Assembly: GCA_903832285.1 (NCBI GenBank)
Contig: CAILAY010000189.1
Location: 1-64,000, forward strand
Length of the DNA stretch: 64,000 nucleotides
Origin: an uncultured beta proteobacterium
Lineage (GTDB): Bacteria; Pseudomonadota; Gammaproteobacteria; Burkholderiales; Burkholderiaceae_C
Direction: 5' to 3'
This document shows positions 15,795 to 24,168 of this stretch, piece by piece. How positions within the stretch are numbered: the stretch's first letter is position 1; every line of letters begins with the position of its first letter. The notes under the pieces are model-generated. The model saw only the letters and a list, made by a program, of their open reading frames with translations. It ran no database searches and was not told the DNA's origin. The translations under genes were made by a program, and so were the position numbers.

Positions 15795-18701
15795 TTACTT
15801 CTCTGGGTATTGCTCTTCGCCACACAACCACGCAAGCTCACACCACGCAGCATCGGGCTGCCATGTCGCCGCCCAGGCTGGAATCTGCTCTGGCGGCATG
15901 GGCCGGGCAATACCGTAGCCTTGGGCCAGCTCACAGCCCAGTTGCAGCAGCACGGTACCGTGTGCCACCGTCTCGACCCCTTCGGCAATCACCTCGCGTT
16001 TGAAGGCGGCGGCCAGTCCAATGATGCCCTGCAAAATGGCCATGTCATCCGGATCGCCTATCATGTCGCGTACAAAGCTCTGGTCGATTTTGAGCATGGA
16101 GACGCTTAGGCGCCTGAGGTAGGTGAGTGATGAGTAGCCGGTGCCAAAGTCGTCCAGTGCAAACTTCACGCCGATCTGGGCGCAGGCTTCTATCACCTGG
16201 GACACCAGGGCAATGTCTTCCATTGCGCTAGTCTCCAGCACTTCGAGTTCAAGGCTGCCCCGGTTCATCTCGGGATGGGTAGCCAAAATGGCTTGCAGGC
16301 GGTCAACAAAATCAACTTGCTGCAACTGGCGTGCGCCAATGTTGACGCTGACCGGCAGATCCATCCCGGCCGCCTGCCATTGCTCCAATTGGGTCAGCGC
16401 CGTGTCAATCACCCACTCGCCAATTGCCTGCGCCAGTGGGTGGCTTTCGATTACCGGCAAGAACATGGCTGGCGCGAGCAAGCCCTTCTCGGGGTGCTGC
16501 CAGCGGATCAGCGCTTCGGCACCAATCACCTGGCCGCTGCGCATGTTGACCTTGGGCTGGTAGTGCAGCACAAACTCATGGTTTTCCATCGCCACACGAA
16601 TGCGCTCCAGGCTTTCATGGTGCCCGCGCAGTTCAAGGTCTTGCGTAGGGTCGAAGATCCGATAGCAGTTCTTTCCGGTCATTTTGGCCTGGTACATGGC
16701 CTGGTCGGCCTGCCGCAGTAGTTGACCAGCGTCGATGTCGTGCGCCTGCGGGTAAAAAGTAACGCCCATACTGGCCGATACCTGCAGGCTGAGGTCACTC
16801 CACTGAATCGGCTGCGCTGCCGTGCTCAGCAAGCGGGCTAGCATGGGCACGCTGGCAGACATATCCTCCAGGTCGATCAGCAGCGCCACAAACTCGTCTC
16901 CACCGAGGCGCGCCAGTGTGTCACCTTCACGCAGCGCCTGTTTCATGCGCAGCGCAATGGTAATGAGCACCTGGTCTCCGGCCTCATGGCCGTGGCGGTC
17001 GTTGATGGACTTGAAGCCGTCCAGATCCAGGTAGACCACGGCCAACTGCTGCCCGCGTCGCTGCGCCTGTGCCATGGCCAGTTGCAGGCGGTCGGCCAGC
17101 AACACGCGGTTGGGCAGGTTGGTCAGCGCGTCAAAGTGAGCAATATGTTCCAGTTGACTTTGGTGTGTCTTGATGGCGGTGATGTCGGAGAACAGCGCCA
17201 CGTAATGCTGCGTGTCGCCTTGCCGATCGCGTACCGCGCTGATGGTGATCAGTTCGGCGTAAGCCTCGCCGTTCTTGCGTCGGTTCCAGATTTCGCCGCT
17301 CCACTGGCCTTGTTCGGTCAGGCCGCGCCACAGGGCCTCATAAAACGCCGCGTCCTGGCGACCGGACTTGAGCATGCGGGGGTTCTGTCCAATGGCGTCT
17401 TCTCGCGAGTAACCGGTGATGCGGGTAAAGGCGTCGTTGACGTCGACCATTGTGCCTTTGGCATCGGTGATGATGATGCCTTCGCCGGCATGGCCAAAGA
17501 CGCTGGCAGCGAGCAGGAGTTTGGCCTGTGCTCCTTTGTGCTCGCTGATGTCGCGGGTGACAGCGAGCTGCACTGGTTGACCGTTTTCCGACATCGGCAC
17601 GGCGTGGGTTTCCAACCAGCGCCGTCCGCCTTTGAGGCCCAGCACCTCGAACTCCATTTGCAACGCTTCGCCTGCCAGCACCCGCCGGTGCATTTCGGCA
17701 AAAGTCTCCCGATATTCAGGTGCCAGCAGGGCTTTGACATCGCGCCCAAGCACCTGTTCCAGCGAGTCGGCCTCAATCATGGCCAATCCGGCAGGATTCA
17801 TCTGCGTGAGCAGACCTTGGGCATCCACAATCTTGATACATTCCGGCTCAGCCGCAATGATCGCTCTTAGGTGCGACTCCGATTGTTGCAACTCGGCGGT
17901 GCGCGTCCGCACGGTGTCTTCCAGTCCCTGGGTGAGCTGCTGCAATTTTTCCGTCATGCCGTTGACGGACTGCGCAAGCTCTGAAAACTCGTCGGCCCCG
18001 GTGCTGTCGATCCGGTGCGCAAGATCCCCGTGGGCAACCCGTTCTGCGCCCTGATGCAGGACCACCAAACGCCTGCGCAGTAAAGCGCCAATGTGCACTG
18101 CGTTGAACACAATGATGACGGCCAGAGCCAGGGCCAGCACGAAAGCCACCCTGGCCAGGCGCTGATAGGCCTGCTCCACTTGGCTTGTGGTCGACTCTCC
18201 CAGTGCACTGGTGGCATTGCGAGCTTCGGTTGCTCTTAGCAGCATTTGGCTGTACAGCCGTTTGTCGAATTCTTCATAGACCGGTCGGTTGCCGGTCGCC
18301 GACTTCAGTGCCTGCGTGTTGTCCACAATGCGATGAAAAATGGCGACCGTGTCGTCAACCGCCACGCGCACTCGTTCCACCGCCTGTTGATCGGCTTCAC
18401 TGCCGAACTCGGCCTTGGCCCGACGCAGCAGCAAGTCTGCCTGCGCCTTGCTTTCGTCCCACAACAGTCGGGTACGGTCTTCGCGGTAGAGAAAATACTG
18501 ATCCCGAAAGGAAACCCGCTCGAAGAAGTTGAGACGAATTTTCTCAGCAAGAATTCTGTTGCCTTGCGCGCGATCGAAAGCCTGCCATGTCGTGATCACC
18601 AGCGGCAGCAGAATCAGCACGGTGACGAGGGTCGCCGTGGCGCTGACCTTGAGCTGGCTGGCGATGCGCACAAGTGTCCTAGCGATCCATGCGGACCGCA
18701 C
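15795..18701 (-). CDS. Membrane c-di-GMP enzyme: HAMP-PAS-PAS-GGDEF-EAL
   Basis: A 968-residue receptor. Helix 1 (about 20-40) and helix 2 (about 188-212) bracket a periplasmic domain of some 145 residues; HAMP follows (HQGAERVAHGDLAHRI). Two PAS domains come next (about 285-395 and 405-515). The GGDEF domain keeps ARLGGDEF and the inhibitory RxxD site (REGD five residues earlier). The EAL domain keeps EALIRW, DDFGTGYSSL, KIDQSF and EGVET. Both synthesis and breakdown of c-di-GMP are therefore possible from sequence. Its start overlaps the binding-protein gene by 23 bases, so the two are translated together and the binding protein is the likely input to the periplasmic domain. Confidence 0.95.
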   Translation of the reverse strand: MRSAWIARTLVRIASQLKVSATATLVTVLILLPLVITTWQAFDRAQGNRILAEKIRLNFFERVSFRDQYFLYREDRTRLLWDESKAQADLLLRRAKAEFGSEADQQAVERVRVAVDDTVAIFHRIVDNTQALKSATGNRPVYEEFDKRLYSQMLLRATEARNATSALGESTTSQVEQAYQRLARVAFVLALALAVIIVFNAVHIGALLRRRLVVLHQGAERVAHGDLAHRIDSTGADEFSELAQSVNGMTEKLQQLTQGLEDTVRTRTAELQQSESHLRAIIAAEPECIKIVDAQGLLTQMNPAGLAMIEADSLEQVLGRDVKALLAPEYRETFAEMHRRVLAGEALQMEFEVLGLKGGRRWLETHAVPMSENGQPVQLAVTRDISEHKGAQAKLLLAASVFGHAGEGIIITDAKGTMVDVNDAFTRITGYSREDAIGQNPRMLKSGRQDAAFYEALWRGLTEQGQWSGEIWNRRKNGEAYAELITISAVRDRQGDTQHYVALFSDITAIKTHQSQLEHIAHFDALTNLPNRVLLADRLQLAMAQAQRRGQQLAVVYLDLDGFKSINDRHGHEAGDQVLITIALRMKQALREGDTLARLGGDEFVALLIDLEDMSASVPMLARLLSTAAQPIQWSDLSLQVSASMGVTFYPQAHDIDAGQLLRQADQAMYQAKMTGKNCYRIFDPTQDLELRGHHESLERIRVAMENHEFVLHYQPKVNMRSGQVIGAEALIRWQHPEKGLLAPAMFLPVIESHPLAQAIGEWVIDTALTQLEQWQAAGMDLPVSVNIGARQLQQVDFVDRLQAILATHPEMNRGSLELEVLETSAMEDIALVSQVIEACAQIGVKFALDDFGTGYSSLTYLRRLSVSMLKIDQSFVRDMIGDPDDMAILQGIIGLAAAFKREVIAEGVETVAHGTVLLQLGCELAQGYGIARPMPPEQIPAWAATWQPDAAWCELAWLCGEEQYPEK

Positions 18702-19680
18702 CGGGCTTGACGGCCATGAGTCCGTCGACGTAGATGTGGCTCAGGTAGTTTGGCATCACTGATTGATCCGTCAGCTTGTTCTTCACAGCCCAGCGCGTCT
18801 CATCTTCCAGCGTAATCACCAGGTTCTGGTCGAGTCGGACTTGGTAGCTCATCACATCCCATACCTCCTTGACCAGGTCTTCGTCAACTTTGATGGTCTC
18901 GGACACCATGCTCTTTGACTCATCCGAATGGCTAGCCACAAACGCCTCGGCCCGAACCAGGGCGCGCAGCATGGCGGTGACAGTCTGCGGGTTTAGTCGG
19001 ACAAAATCCTGCATGGCGGCGATGTTGAAGTGTTCGGTATAGATTTGCCGGTCATAGAAGGTCACCCCTTGCGTGCCGAGGTGTCGTTTGATCTGGGTCA
19101 GCGGGTAGTTCCAGGCTGCCACTGCGTCCACCTTTTTTGCCAGCAGCGCATCCAGCAACTCGTCGGATTTGAGCGCGACCGGCGTGACTTCCCTCCGCGT
19201 CAAGCCCTGTGCGGTCAAAAACGAATCAAGAAAAAAATCAAGGGTCGTTCCCGGTATGAAGCCGATGCGCTTGCCTTTCAAGTGTGAAGGCATCGTAATC
19301 CCCGCATCGACACGCGCCAAGATGGCATCGTTCTCGGTGCTGGACTCGATATTGGCAATCACAAAGATCCGCTCGCCACGCAGAATGCTGAACATGACGG
19401 GTGTCTCCGCCACCGTGGCAAAGTCTGCCTTGCCTTCGACCATCGATTGAAGCGCCAGTTTGCCATTGGCCTGCGGCAGCGCCTGCACATCTAGCCCTTC
19501 GTCTAAAAAATACCCGTTCTTCATGGCGACGAGAATCAGCGTGCTTTGCGGCTGGGCGACCAGCGCAATGGTGGCCTTTAGGTGCGCAGGCGCAGCGCCG
19601 GATGCGCCTGTCGTCAGCGGCGCCTTTTCACACCCCGACAGGGCGAGCATGCAGCACAAGACAAGAAGGAATTCCCACAT
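18679..19680 (-). CDS. Periplasmic binding lipoprotein, NMT1/SsuA-like
   Basis: A 333-residue protein with a lipoprotein signal (MWEFLLVLCCMLALSGC, Cys17). The mature part matches nitrate/sulfonate/taurine or thiamine-precursor binding proteins: VAMKNGYFLDEGLDVQALP, GKADFATVAETPVM and HLKGKRIGFIPGTTLDFFL. AGGAG precedes the start. No ABC permease or ATPase gene is near; the only partner is the GGDEF-EAL receptor whose start lies inside its 3' end. This suggests that it senses a small anionic or heterocyclic ligand for signalling, not transport. The ligand cannot be read from sequence. Confidence 0.85.
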   Translation of the reverse strand: MWEFLLVLCCMLALSGCEKAPLTTGASGAAPAHLKATIALVAQPQSTLILVAMKNGYFLDEGLDVQALPQANGKLALQSMVEGKADFATVAETPVMFSILRGERIFVIANIESSTENDAILARVDAGITMPSHLKGKRIGFIPGTTLDFFLDSFLTAQGLTRREVTPVALKSDELLDALLAKKVDAVAAWNYPLTQIKRHLGTQGVTFYDRQIYTEHFNIAAMQDFVRLNPQTVTAMLRALVRAEAFVASHSDESKSMVSETIKVDEDLVKEVWDVMSYQVRLDQNLVITLEDETRWAVKNKLTDQSVMPNYLSHIYVDGLMAVKPGAVRMDR

Positions 19681-19740
19681 GGCAGGGCTCCTGACGGAAA
19701 GCTTAGATTGCCCCAGTGCTTACTATATTTTTCGGGAATT

Positions 19741-20178
19741 GTGCACCGAATTGCCATCCGATTGCGGTCTGCAGGTCTGACAGCTTCAATTATTTCATCA
19801 CGATGTCGGGCTCTTCAGGCCAGCGGCGATCCATTGAGCACACGCAAGTCCATAGGTGATCCTGATTTGGTGGCCGCCTGCGCATTTTTACGGGCTCTGG
19901 CCGCACATTTGATGGGCAAACTTCATTATGTTCAAGTCGAACCTATGGGTCGGCGCCATTTGCGCCCCAATAGTCGCTCTTTGACTACGGTTACGCAAGG
20001 AATAATTACGCCTTGTGGTCTGGCGAAATTGCAGATTTCAAAGTCAGGTTTGGAGGAGGCAGTTTGCTAAGCTGGCTGACCGCTGCCAGCCTTTCCAGAT
20101 ATTCGCAGAGTCGTGAGAAGTTGCACCGCCATTGAGTGTCGCGACGTTCTTGATACAAACTGGGTAATGCAATTTCCG
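19741..20178. other. Region without a convincing gene
   Basis: About 440 bases between the lipoprotein promoter region and a strong hairpin. Base composition is more AT-rich than the neighbours. The longest plus-strand frame (to 20070) begins inside the lipoprotein gene and resembles nothing I know. A small hairpin, GCTGGC...GCCAGC, lies at 20071-20090. It could be a decayed gene or the body of a small RNA ending at the hairpin at 20179. Confidence 0.35.
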
Positions 20179-20212
20179 CAAACAAGGACCCGCCGTGGCG
20201 GGTCCTTGTTTG
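20179..20212. terminator. Perfect 16-bp-arm hairpin, bidirectional terminator
   Basis: CAAACAAGGACCCGCC and GGCGGGTCCTTGTTTG are perfect reverse complements separated by GT. The stem ends in TCCTTGTTTG on both strands, like many strong intrinsic terminators. No gene ends next to it: the nearest minus-strand gene ends some 350 bases away and there is no plus-strand gene upstream. Confidence 0.75.
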
Positions 20213-20395
20213 AATATGCTTTCAGGCTGTTGGGCTTGGCAATCAGGATTCCCCCTCTGTATGCGCCGAGCAGCGCAGCAGAGAGCGGATCAGGGCGGAC
20301 GTTGTTTGAGCCCGTAGGGCGAGTTTAGGCCGACCCCGCTCGCTGCGAGCAGCGCAGGTCGCCCGCAGCGAAGCGTCGGGACGCAGACAGTGGGG

Positions 20396-20470
20396 TCGCC
20401 CTTTCTCTGGTTACTTTGTTCGGCGACGCGAAAGAAAGTGAGTCGGCCGCCGGGTCGGCATCCCGGCTAG
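20396..20470. repeat. Intergenic repeat (copy B, inverted relative to copy A)
   Basis: Read on the minus strand this gives GCCGACCCGGCGGCCGACTC then CTTTCTTTCGCG...ACAAAGTAACC, closely matching the second unit at 15478-15540. The preceding 20250-20395 (GAGCAGCGCAG repeated twice) appears to belong to the same element. No coding potential is evident. Confidence 0.6.
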
Positions 20471-20514
20471 GCGCAGTCGGCGCAAGACCCGAGTCAACAT
20501 CCGACGAAATGTTG

Positions 20515-20557
20515 GGGACCGAGCAAAGTTCACTGCGTGTAACTCTTGGTCCGTCCC
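20515..20557. repeat. Dispersed imperfect palindrome (copy 4)
   Basis: GGGACCGAGCAAAGTT...CTTGGTCCGTCCC, the same length (43 bases) as the copy at 6351-6393 and about 80-85% similar to it in inverted orientation by eye. It sits nine bases past the stop of the esterase gene. Confidence 0.7.
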
Positions 20558-20565
20558 ACAAGGCT

Positions 20566-22518
20566 TCAGAACTTGTACTTCACCCCGTCCGTCAAACCGG
20601 GCCAGTCATCGGTGCGGAACGGCGAGGCTGGAAGGCCTTCGCGGTTGAAGAGATTGTCTTCCTGCGGGTTGTCGACCCAGCCAAAACGCACTGCCACCGG
20701 GTGTGTCACGCCGGAGCGCCACACGATCACCTTGTTGCCCCGGATGCGGGCCTGAGCCGGCAGGAACTGACGGCTCTCGTCAGCCACGGTAAACCCATTG
20801 ATCACGGCTTGTCCTCTGGCCAAAACCAGCCCCCGCCCCACGTCGGAAAAACTGATCTCGACCCGGGAACCGCGCACCCGCATGGAACGGTAGCTCGGGC
20901 CACTGGCGACGATCTTGCCTTTGCCGTAGTCGTTCTTCAATGCCAGTCGTGCCAGCCGTGCACCCACGGCCTGCTTGTTGAGCGGGTGAATGCTGTTGGC
21001 GTCGCCGACGTCGGTCGCCACCACCATGCCCGTTTGGGGCAACTTGAGGGTCTGGCGCTGTGCCTCGCGCAGTTCAGCCCAGTCGCTACCCTTGAGACTG
21101 TTATCTTGCAGCGGCAGGAACGACGCCAATTGCACAAAATAGAACGGCAGATGGGGTTGGCGCCACTGTGCACGCCAGTCTGAAATCAAGAGCGGAAACA
21201 TCTGCGCGTATTGCTGCGCTCGTGGCACATTGCTCTCGCCCTGATACCAGATCACGCCCTTGATGGGAAATCCGGTAAGCGGACTCACCATGCTGTTGAA
21301 GAGCAGAGCCGGAAGATCGTTCGGTGACGGGTCGCCCTTGTCGAGGTAACTCTCCACTCTGGCCCTCCAGGTCCCGGACAGCGCTATGGATTCGCTGCCA
21401 AGCCGCAGTTTCATGGCCGCGGCATCACCGTAGAAACCGCCGCCACCGCCGTTATCAAACACCCGCACGGCAATCAGATTTCGACCCGCATGCAGCAAAC
21501 CTTCCGGCAAATCGTAACGGCGCTGCGCGTCCCACTGGCAGATGTTGCCCACCGGCCTGCCGTTGACAAAAGTCTCGTCGCAATCGTCCACGGTCCCCAA
21601 TTCGAGCACGGCCGCCTGGGCTGCCTGCGCGTCATTCAGATAGACGTCACGCCGGTACCAGACTACGCCGTCGAAATCGGCAAGACCTTGCTCCTCCCAA
21701 TACTGCGGAGCCTTCAGCGTGACCCAGTTCTGGTCATCAAAATCGGGCTTCTTCCATTGGGAACTTGCCCCGGACCCGTCCAGTGCCGAATGCTGCCAGG
21801 CCTGCACCACGGCTTCCATCTTCTGCGCGTAGCGCAAGCGGGACGTTTGCGCATCCGCGGGCATCGAGTCCATCGCCAGGTCCGGCTGCGTTGCCAGCGC
21901 TGCCGGGCTGATCCAGGTCTCGATGTTGGTTCCGCCCCAGGAAGCGTTGACGATGCCGATGGGCACGCCTGTTTCGCGCAGCAGCGCCCGCGCAAAGAAA
22001 TAACCCACAGCCGTGAACTCGCCCGCACTCTGCGCTTCGCTGCGCTTCCACTGCGCCACGCCGATGTCTTGTGCGGCCCTGAATGCAACGCTCTTGGGAA
22101 TCTTGACGTGCCGGATTCTGGAAAGATCGGACTGTGCCAACTCTGCGGCGGCGTTGTCCGATTGCGCCACACTCCACTCCATGTTGGACTGGCCGCTGGC
22201 CAGCCACACATCGCCCAGGACAACGTCCTTCACGATAAGCAGGTTGGCACCCTGCACCACCAGCGTGTAGGGTCCGCCGCCGGCCTCCGGTTTGAGCAGC
22301 ACGCGCCACCTGCCCTGAGCGTCAGCCGTAGCGCCGCTGCTCTGGTGATGCAAGGCGACTCTGACCTTTTCTCCCGCGTTGGCCCAACCCCACACGGGAA
22401 TCGCCTGCTGGCGCTGCAGCACCATGTGATCGCCAAAGATATTCGCCAGACGAACATCGGCCTGCGCCAACTCGCCCCACAAGCCAAATAGGACGCAGGT
22501 CAGGACAGTCTTCAGCAT
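20566..22518 (-). CDS. Sialate O-acetylesterase-like secreted esterase
   Basis: A 650-residue exported protein with a signal peptide (MLKTVLTCVLFGLWGELAQA). It carries SGNH-hydrolase blocks in order: the catalytic Ser in ASGQSNMEW, the central VIWYQGESN and the C-terminal DANSIHP (Asp-His). A beta-sandwich or jelly-roll-like insertion (about residues 235-365) interrupts the hydrolase, as in SIAE-family enzymes. It probably removes acetyl groups from a sugar such as sialic acid or xylan. I start it at 22518, where CGGAG lies just upstream; an ATG at 22551 overlaps the yihY stop (ATGA) and would add 11 residues before the signal sequence. No other sugar-use gene is near. Confidence 0.85.
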   Translation of the reverse strand: MLKTVLTCVLFGLWGELAQADVRLANIFGDHMVLQRQQAIPVWGWANAGEKVRVALHHQSSGATADAQGRWRVLLKPEAGGGPYTLVVQGANLLIVKDVVLGDVWLASGQSNMEWSVAQSDNAAAELAQSDLSRIRHVKIPKSVAFRAAQDIGVAQWKRSEAQSAGEFTAVGYFFARALLRETGVPIGIVNASWGGTNIETWISPAALATQPDLAMDSMPADAQTSRLRYAQKMEAVVQAWQHSALDGSGASSQWKKPDFDDQNWVTLKAPQYWEEQGLADFDGVVWYRRDVYLNDAQAAQAAVLELGTVDDCDETFVNGRPVGNICQWDAQRRYDLPEGLLHAGRNLIAVRVFDNGGGGGFYGDAAAMKLRLGSESIALSGTWRARVESYLDKGDPSPNDLPALLFNSMVSPLTGFPIKGVIWYQGESNVPRAQQYAQMFPLLISDWRAQWRQPHLPFYFVQLASFLPLQDNSLKGSDWAELREAQRQTLKLPQTGMVVATDVGDANSIHPLNKQAVGARLARLALKNDYGKGKIVASGPSYRSMRVRGSRVEISFSDVGRGLVLARGQAVINGFTVADESRQFLPAQARIRGNKVIVWRSGVTHPVAVRFGWVDNPQEDNLFNREGLPASPFRTDDWPGLTDGVKYKF

Positions 22519-22547
22519 GTGGCTCCGATATCTAGGGTTGAGCGTTT

Positions 22548-23750
22548 TCATATAACTTCAGTCAAGGAGAGTGTCGACGACAACAACTGCGATTTCTCCC
22601 ACGTCTTGCGCGTGTTCGAATTGCGTTCCAGCAGCAGCCTTTCGCCCAACGGCGCCACGGCCGTTACAGCGGGGTCGACCAACAGCACATAGCGCCCATC
22701 CTGCAGCGATCCGATCCATCCCAGCGACTCTACCGCTTCCAGCGGCTCCTCCAATTGCAGCGGATCCACGCGCAGCGTTTGCGCCATTTCGATCAGATGC
22801 TTTCCGGCTCGATGGGCATGCAGCTCGCGCAACAACTCCAGCGCCAGCTCAAAGCGCCAGCCCGGTTGATCCGTCCTTCGGGCAATGCCCGACAACAGAC
22901 TCGGCAGGTAGGCGGCAATCACCGCACCCAGCAACACAATGAGCCACACCAAGTACACCCACAACAACAGGATCGGCACCGATGCAAAAGCGCCATAGAC
23001 CACGGAATAGGCCGGCATCCTCGAAAGGTACCAACCGAGCGCACGCTTGGCCAGTTCCAGCCCCAGCGCCACAAAGATTGCACCGCTGAAGGCGTGGTTC
23101 CATTTCACTTCGGTGTTGGGCACGTAGCGGTACAGGGCGGCCATGCCGGCCGCGATCAAGGTGAACTGGAAGACGTCCAGCAGCAAGCCCAAACCACCGG
23201 GCATTTCACCGATCAAACCGCGTGATGCCGAAAGCAAAAATGAGCTGATGGCCAGACTCCCCGCGAGCAGCAAGGGTCCCAGCGTCAACACGCCCCAATA
23301 GGTCAGCACGCGGCGCGCCAGGGGTCGTGGCCGACGCACCCGCCAGATCGAGTTGAGCGTGCGGTCGATGGTGAGAATCAATGAAATGGCAGTGACCAGC
23401 AATACCACGATGCCCGCCAGTCCGAGGCGGCTGGACTTGGCAGCAAACTGGGTAAGGTAGCTCATGACCTGTTTGGCAATCGACTCTGGGATCAGGCTTT
23501 CCGTCAACCACTGCTGCAAGTCCTGCTGCAGTTTGCCAAACATGGGAAAGGCAGTGAACACGGCCAGCACCACCGTGAACAGTGGCACCAGCGAAATCAG
23601 CGTGGTGAAAGTCAAACTGCTGGCCGTGTTGCCCAGGCGATCTTCGCGAAAGCGCTGTGCCAGCGTACGCGCCGTTTCGCGCCACGGAAAAGTCTGTAGG
23701 GTGACCTTGAGTGCCAGCAACCATGCTTCAAATTTCATGGCCGCTATCAT
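22548..23750 (-). CDS. YihY/BrkB family inner-membrane protein
   Basis: A 400-residue protein with about six hydrophobic helices and the family signature ASSLTFTTLISLVPLFTV plus WVYLVWLIVLLGAVIAAYLP. The C-terminal 120 residues are soluble and include a winged-helix-like LRELHAHRAGKHLIEMA segment. The E. coli homologue has no settled function despite old RNase BN and virulence-factor labels. Its start lies only nine bases from the divergent DUF2069 gene; a second ATG at 23738 is also possible. The stop overlaps a possible start of the esterase gene. Confidence 0.88.
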   Translation of the reverse strand: MIAAMKFEAWLLALKVTLQTFPWRETARTLAQRFREDRLGNTASSLTFTTLISLVPLFTVVLAVFTAFPMFGKLQQDLQQWLTESLIPESIAKQVMSYLTQFAAKSSRLGLAGIVVLLVTAISLILTIDRTLNSIWRVRRPRPLARRVLTYWGVLTLGPLLLAGSLAISSFLLSASRGLIGEMPGGLGLLLDVFQFTLIAAGMAALYRYVPNTEVKWNHAFSGAIFVALGLELAKRALGWYLSRMPAYSVVYGAFASVPILLLWVYLVWLIVLLGAVIAAYLPSLLSGIARRTDQPGWRFELALELLRELHAHRAGKHLIEMAQTLRVDPLQLEEPLEAVESLGWIGSLQDGRYVLLVDPAVTAVAPLGERLLLERNSNTRKTWEKSQLLSSTLSLTEVI

Positions 23751-23759
23751 GCCACCACG

Positions 23760-24164
23760 ATGAATCGAAACAATGTGGAACTCACCCGCTGGGTGGCGGT
23801 TAGCGCGGTGCTGGGGCTGATCGCACTGGGACTGGTCTGGGAACTCGCGCTCGCGCCGCTGCGTCCGGGCGGTTCGTGGCTGGTGCTCAAGGTATTGCCA
23901 ATGTGCCTGCCGCTGCCCGGACTGCTGAAGAATCGGATGTACACCTACCGCTGGCTCAGTCTGATGTTATGGCTGTATTTCATCGAAGGCGTGGTGCGAG
24001 CCTATGGCGACCGCCCGCCTGGAAACTATCTGGCCCTGCTGCAGGTGCTGATGTGCACCGTGCTGTTTGCGGCCTGTGCTTTGCATGTCAGACTGCGACT
24101 GAGCGGTCCGCGCCCGGACCCGACAGCCCGCGCAAACGAGTCGGCCGGTACCGCCGCGAAATGA
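23760..24164 (+). CDS. DUF2069 membrane protein
   Basis: A 134-residue protein with four hydrophobic helices (about 10-32, 38-55, 63-80 and 88-108) and a Pro/Ala-rich cytoplasmic tail. LPLPGLLKNRMYTYRWLSLM with YFIEGVVRAYGD is the DUF2069 signature. This is a small, widely conserved inner-membrane protein of unknown role. It is divergent from yihY with almost no gap, and four bases separate it from the dehydrogenase that follows, so those two are likely co-transcribed. Confidence 0.88.
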   Translation: MNRNNVELTRWVAVSAVLGLIALGLVWELALAPLRPGGSWLVLKVLPMCLPLPGLLKNRMYTYRWLSLMLWLYFIEGVVRAYGDRPPGNYLALLQVLMCTVLFAACALHVRLRLSGPRPDPTARANESAGTAAK

Positions 24165-24168
24165 AACT

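Noticed and set aside
19582-20070. 162-codon plus-strand frame in the orphan region
   Set aside because: It begins inside the lipoprotein gene on the other strand, has no ribosome-binding site and resembles no protein I know.
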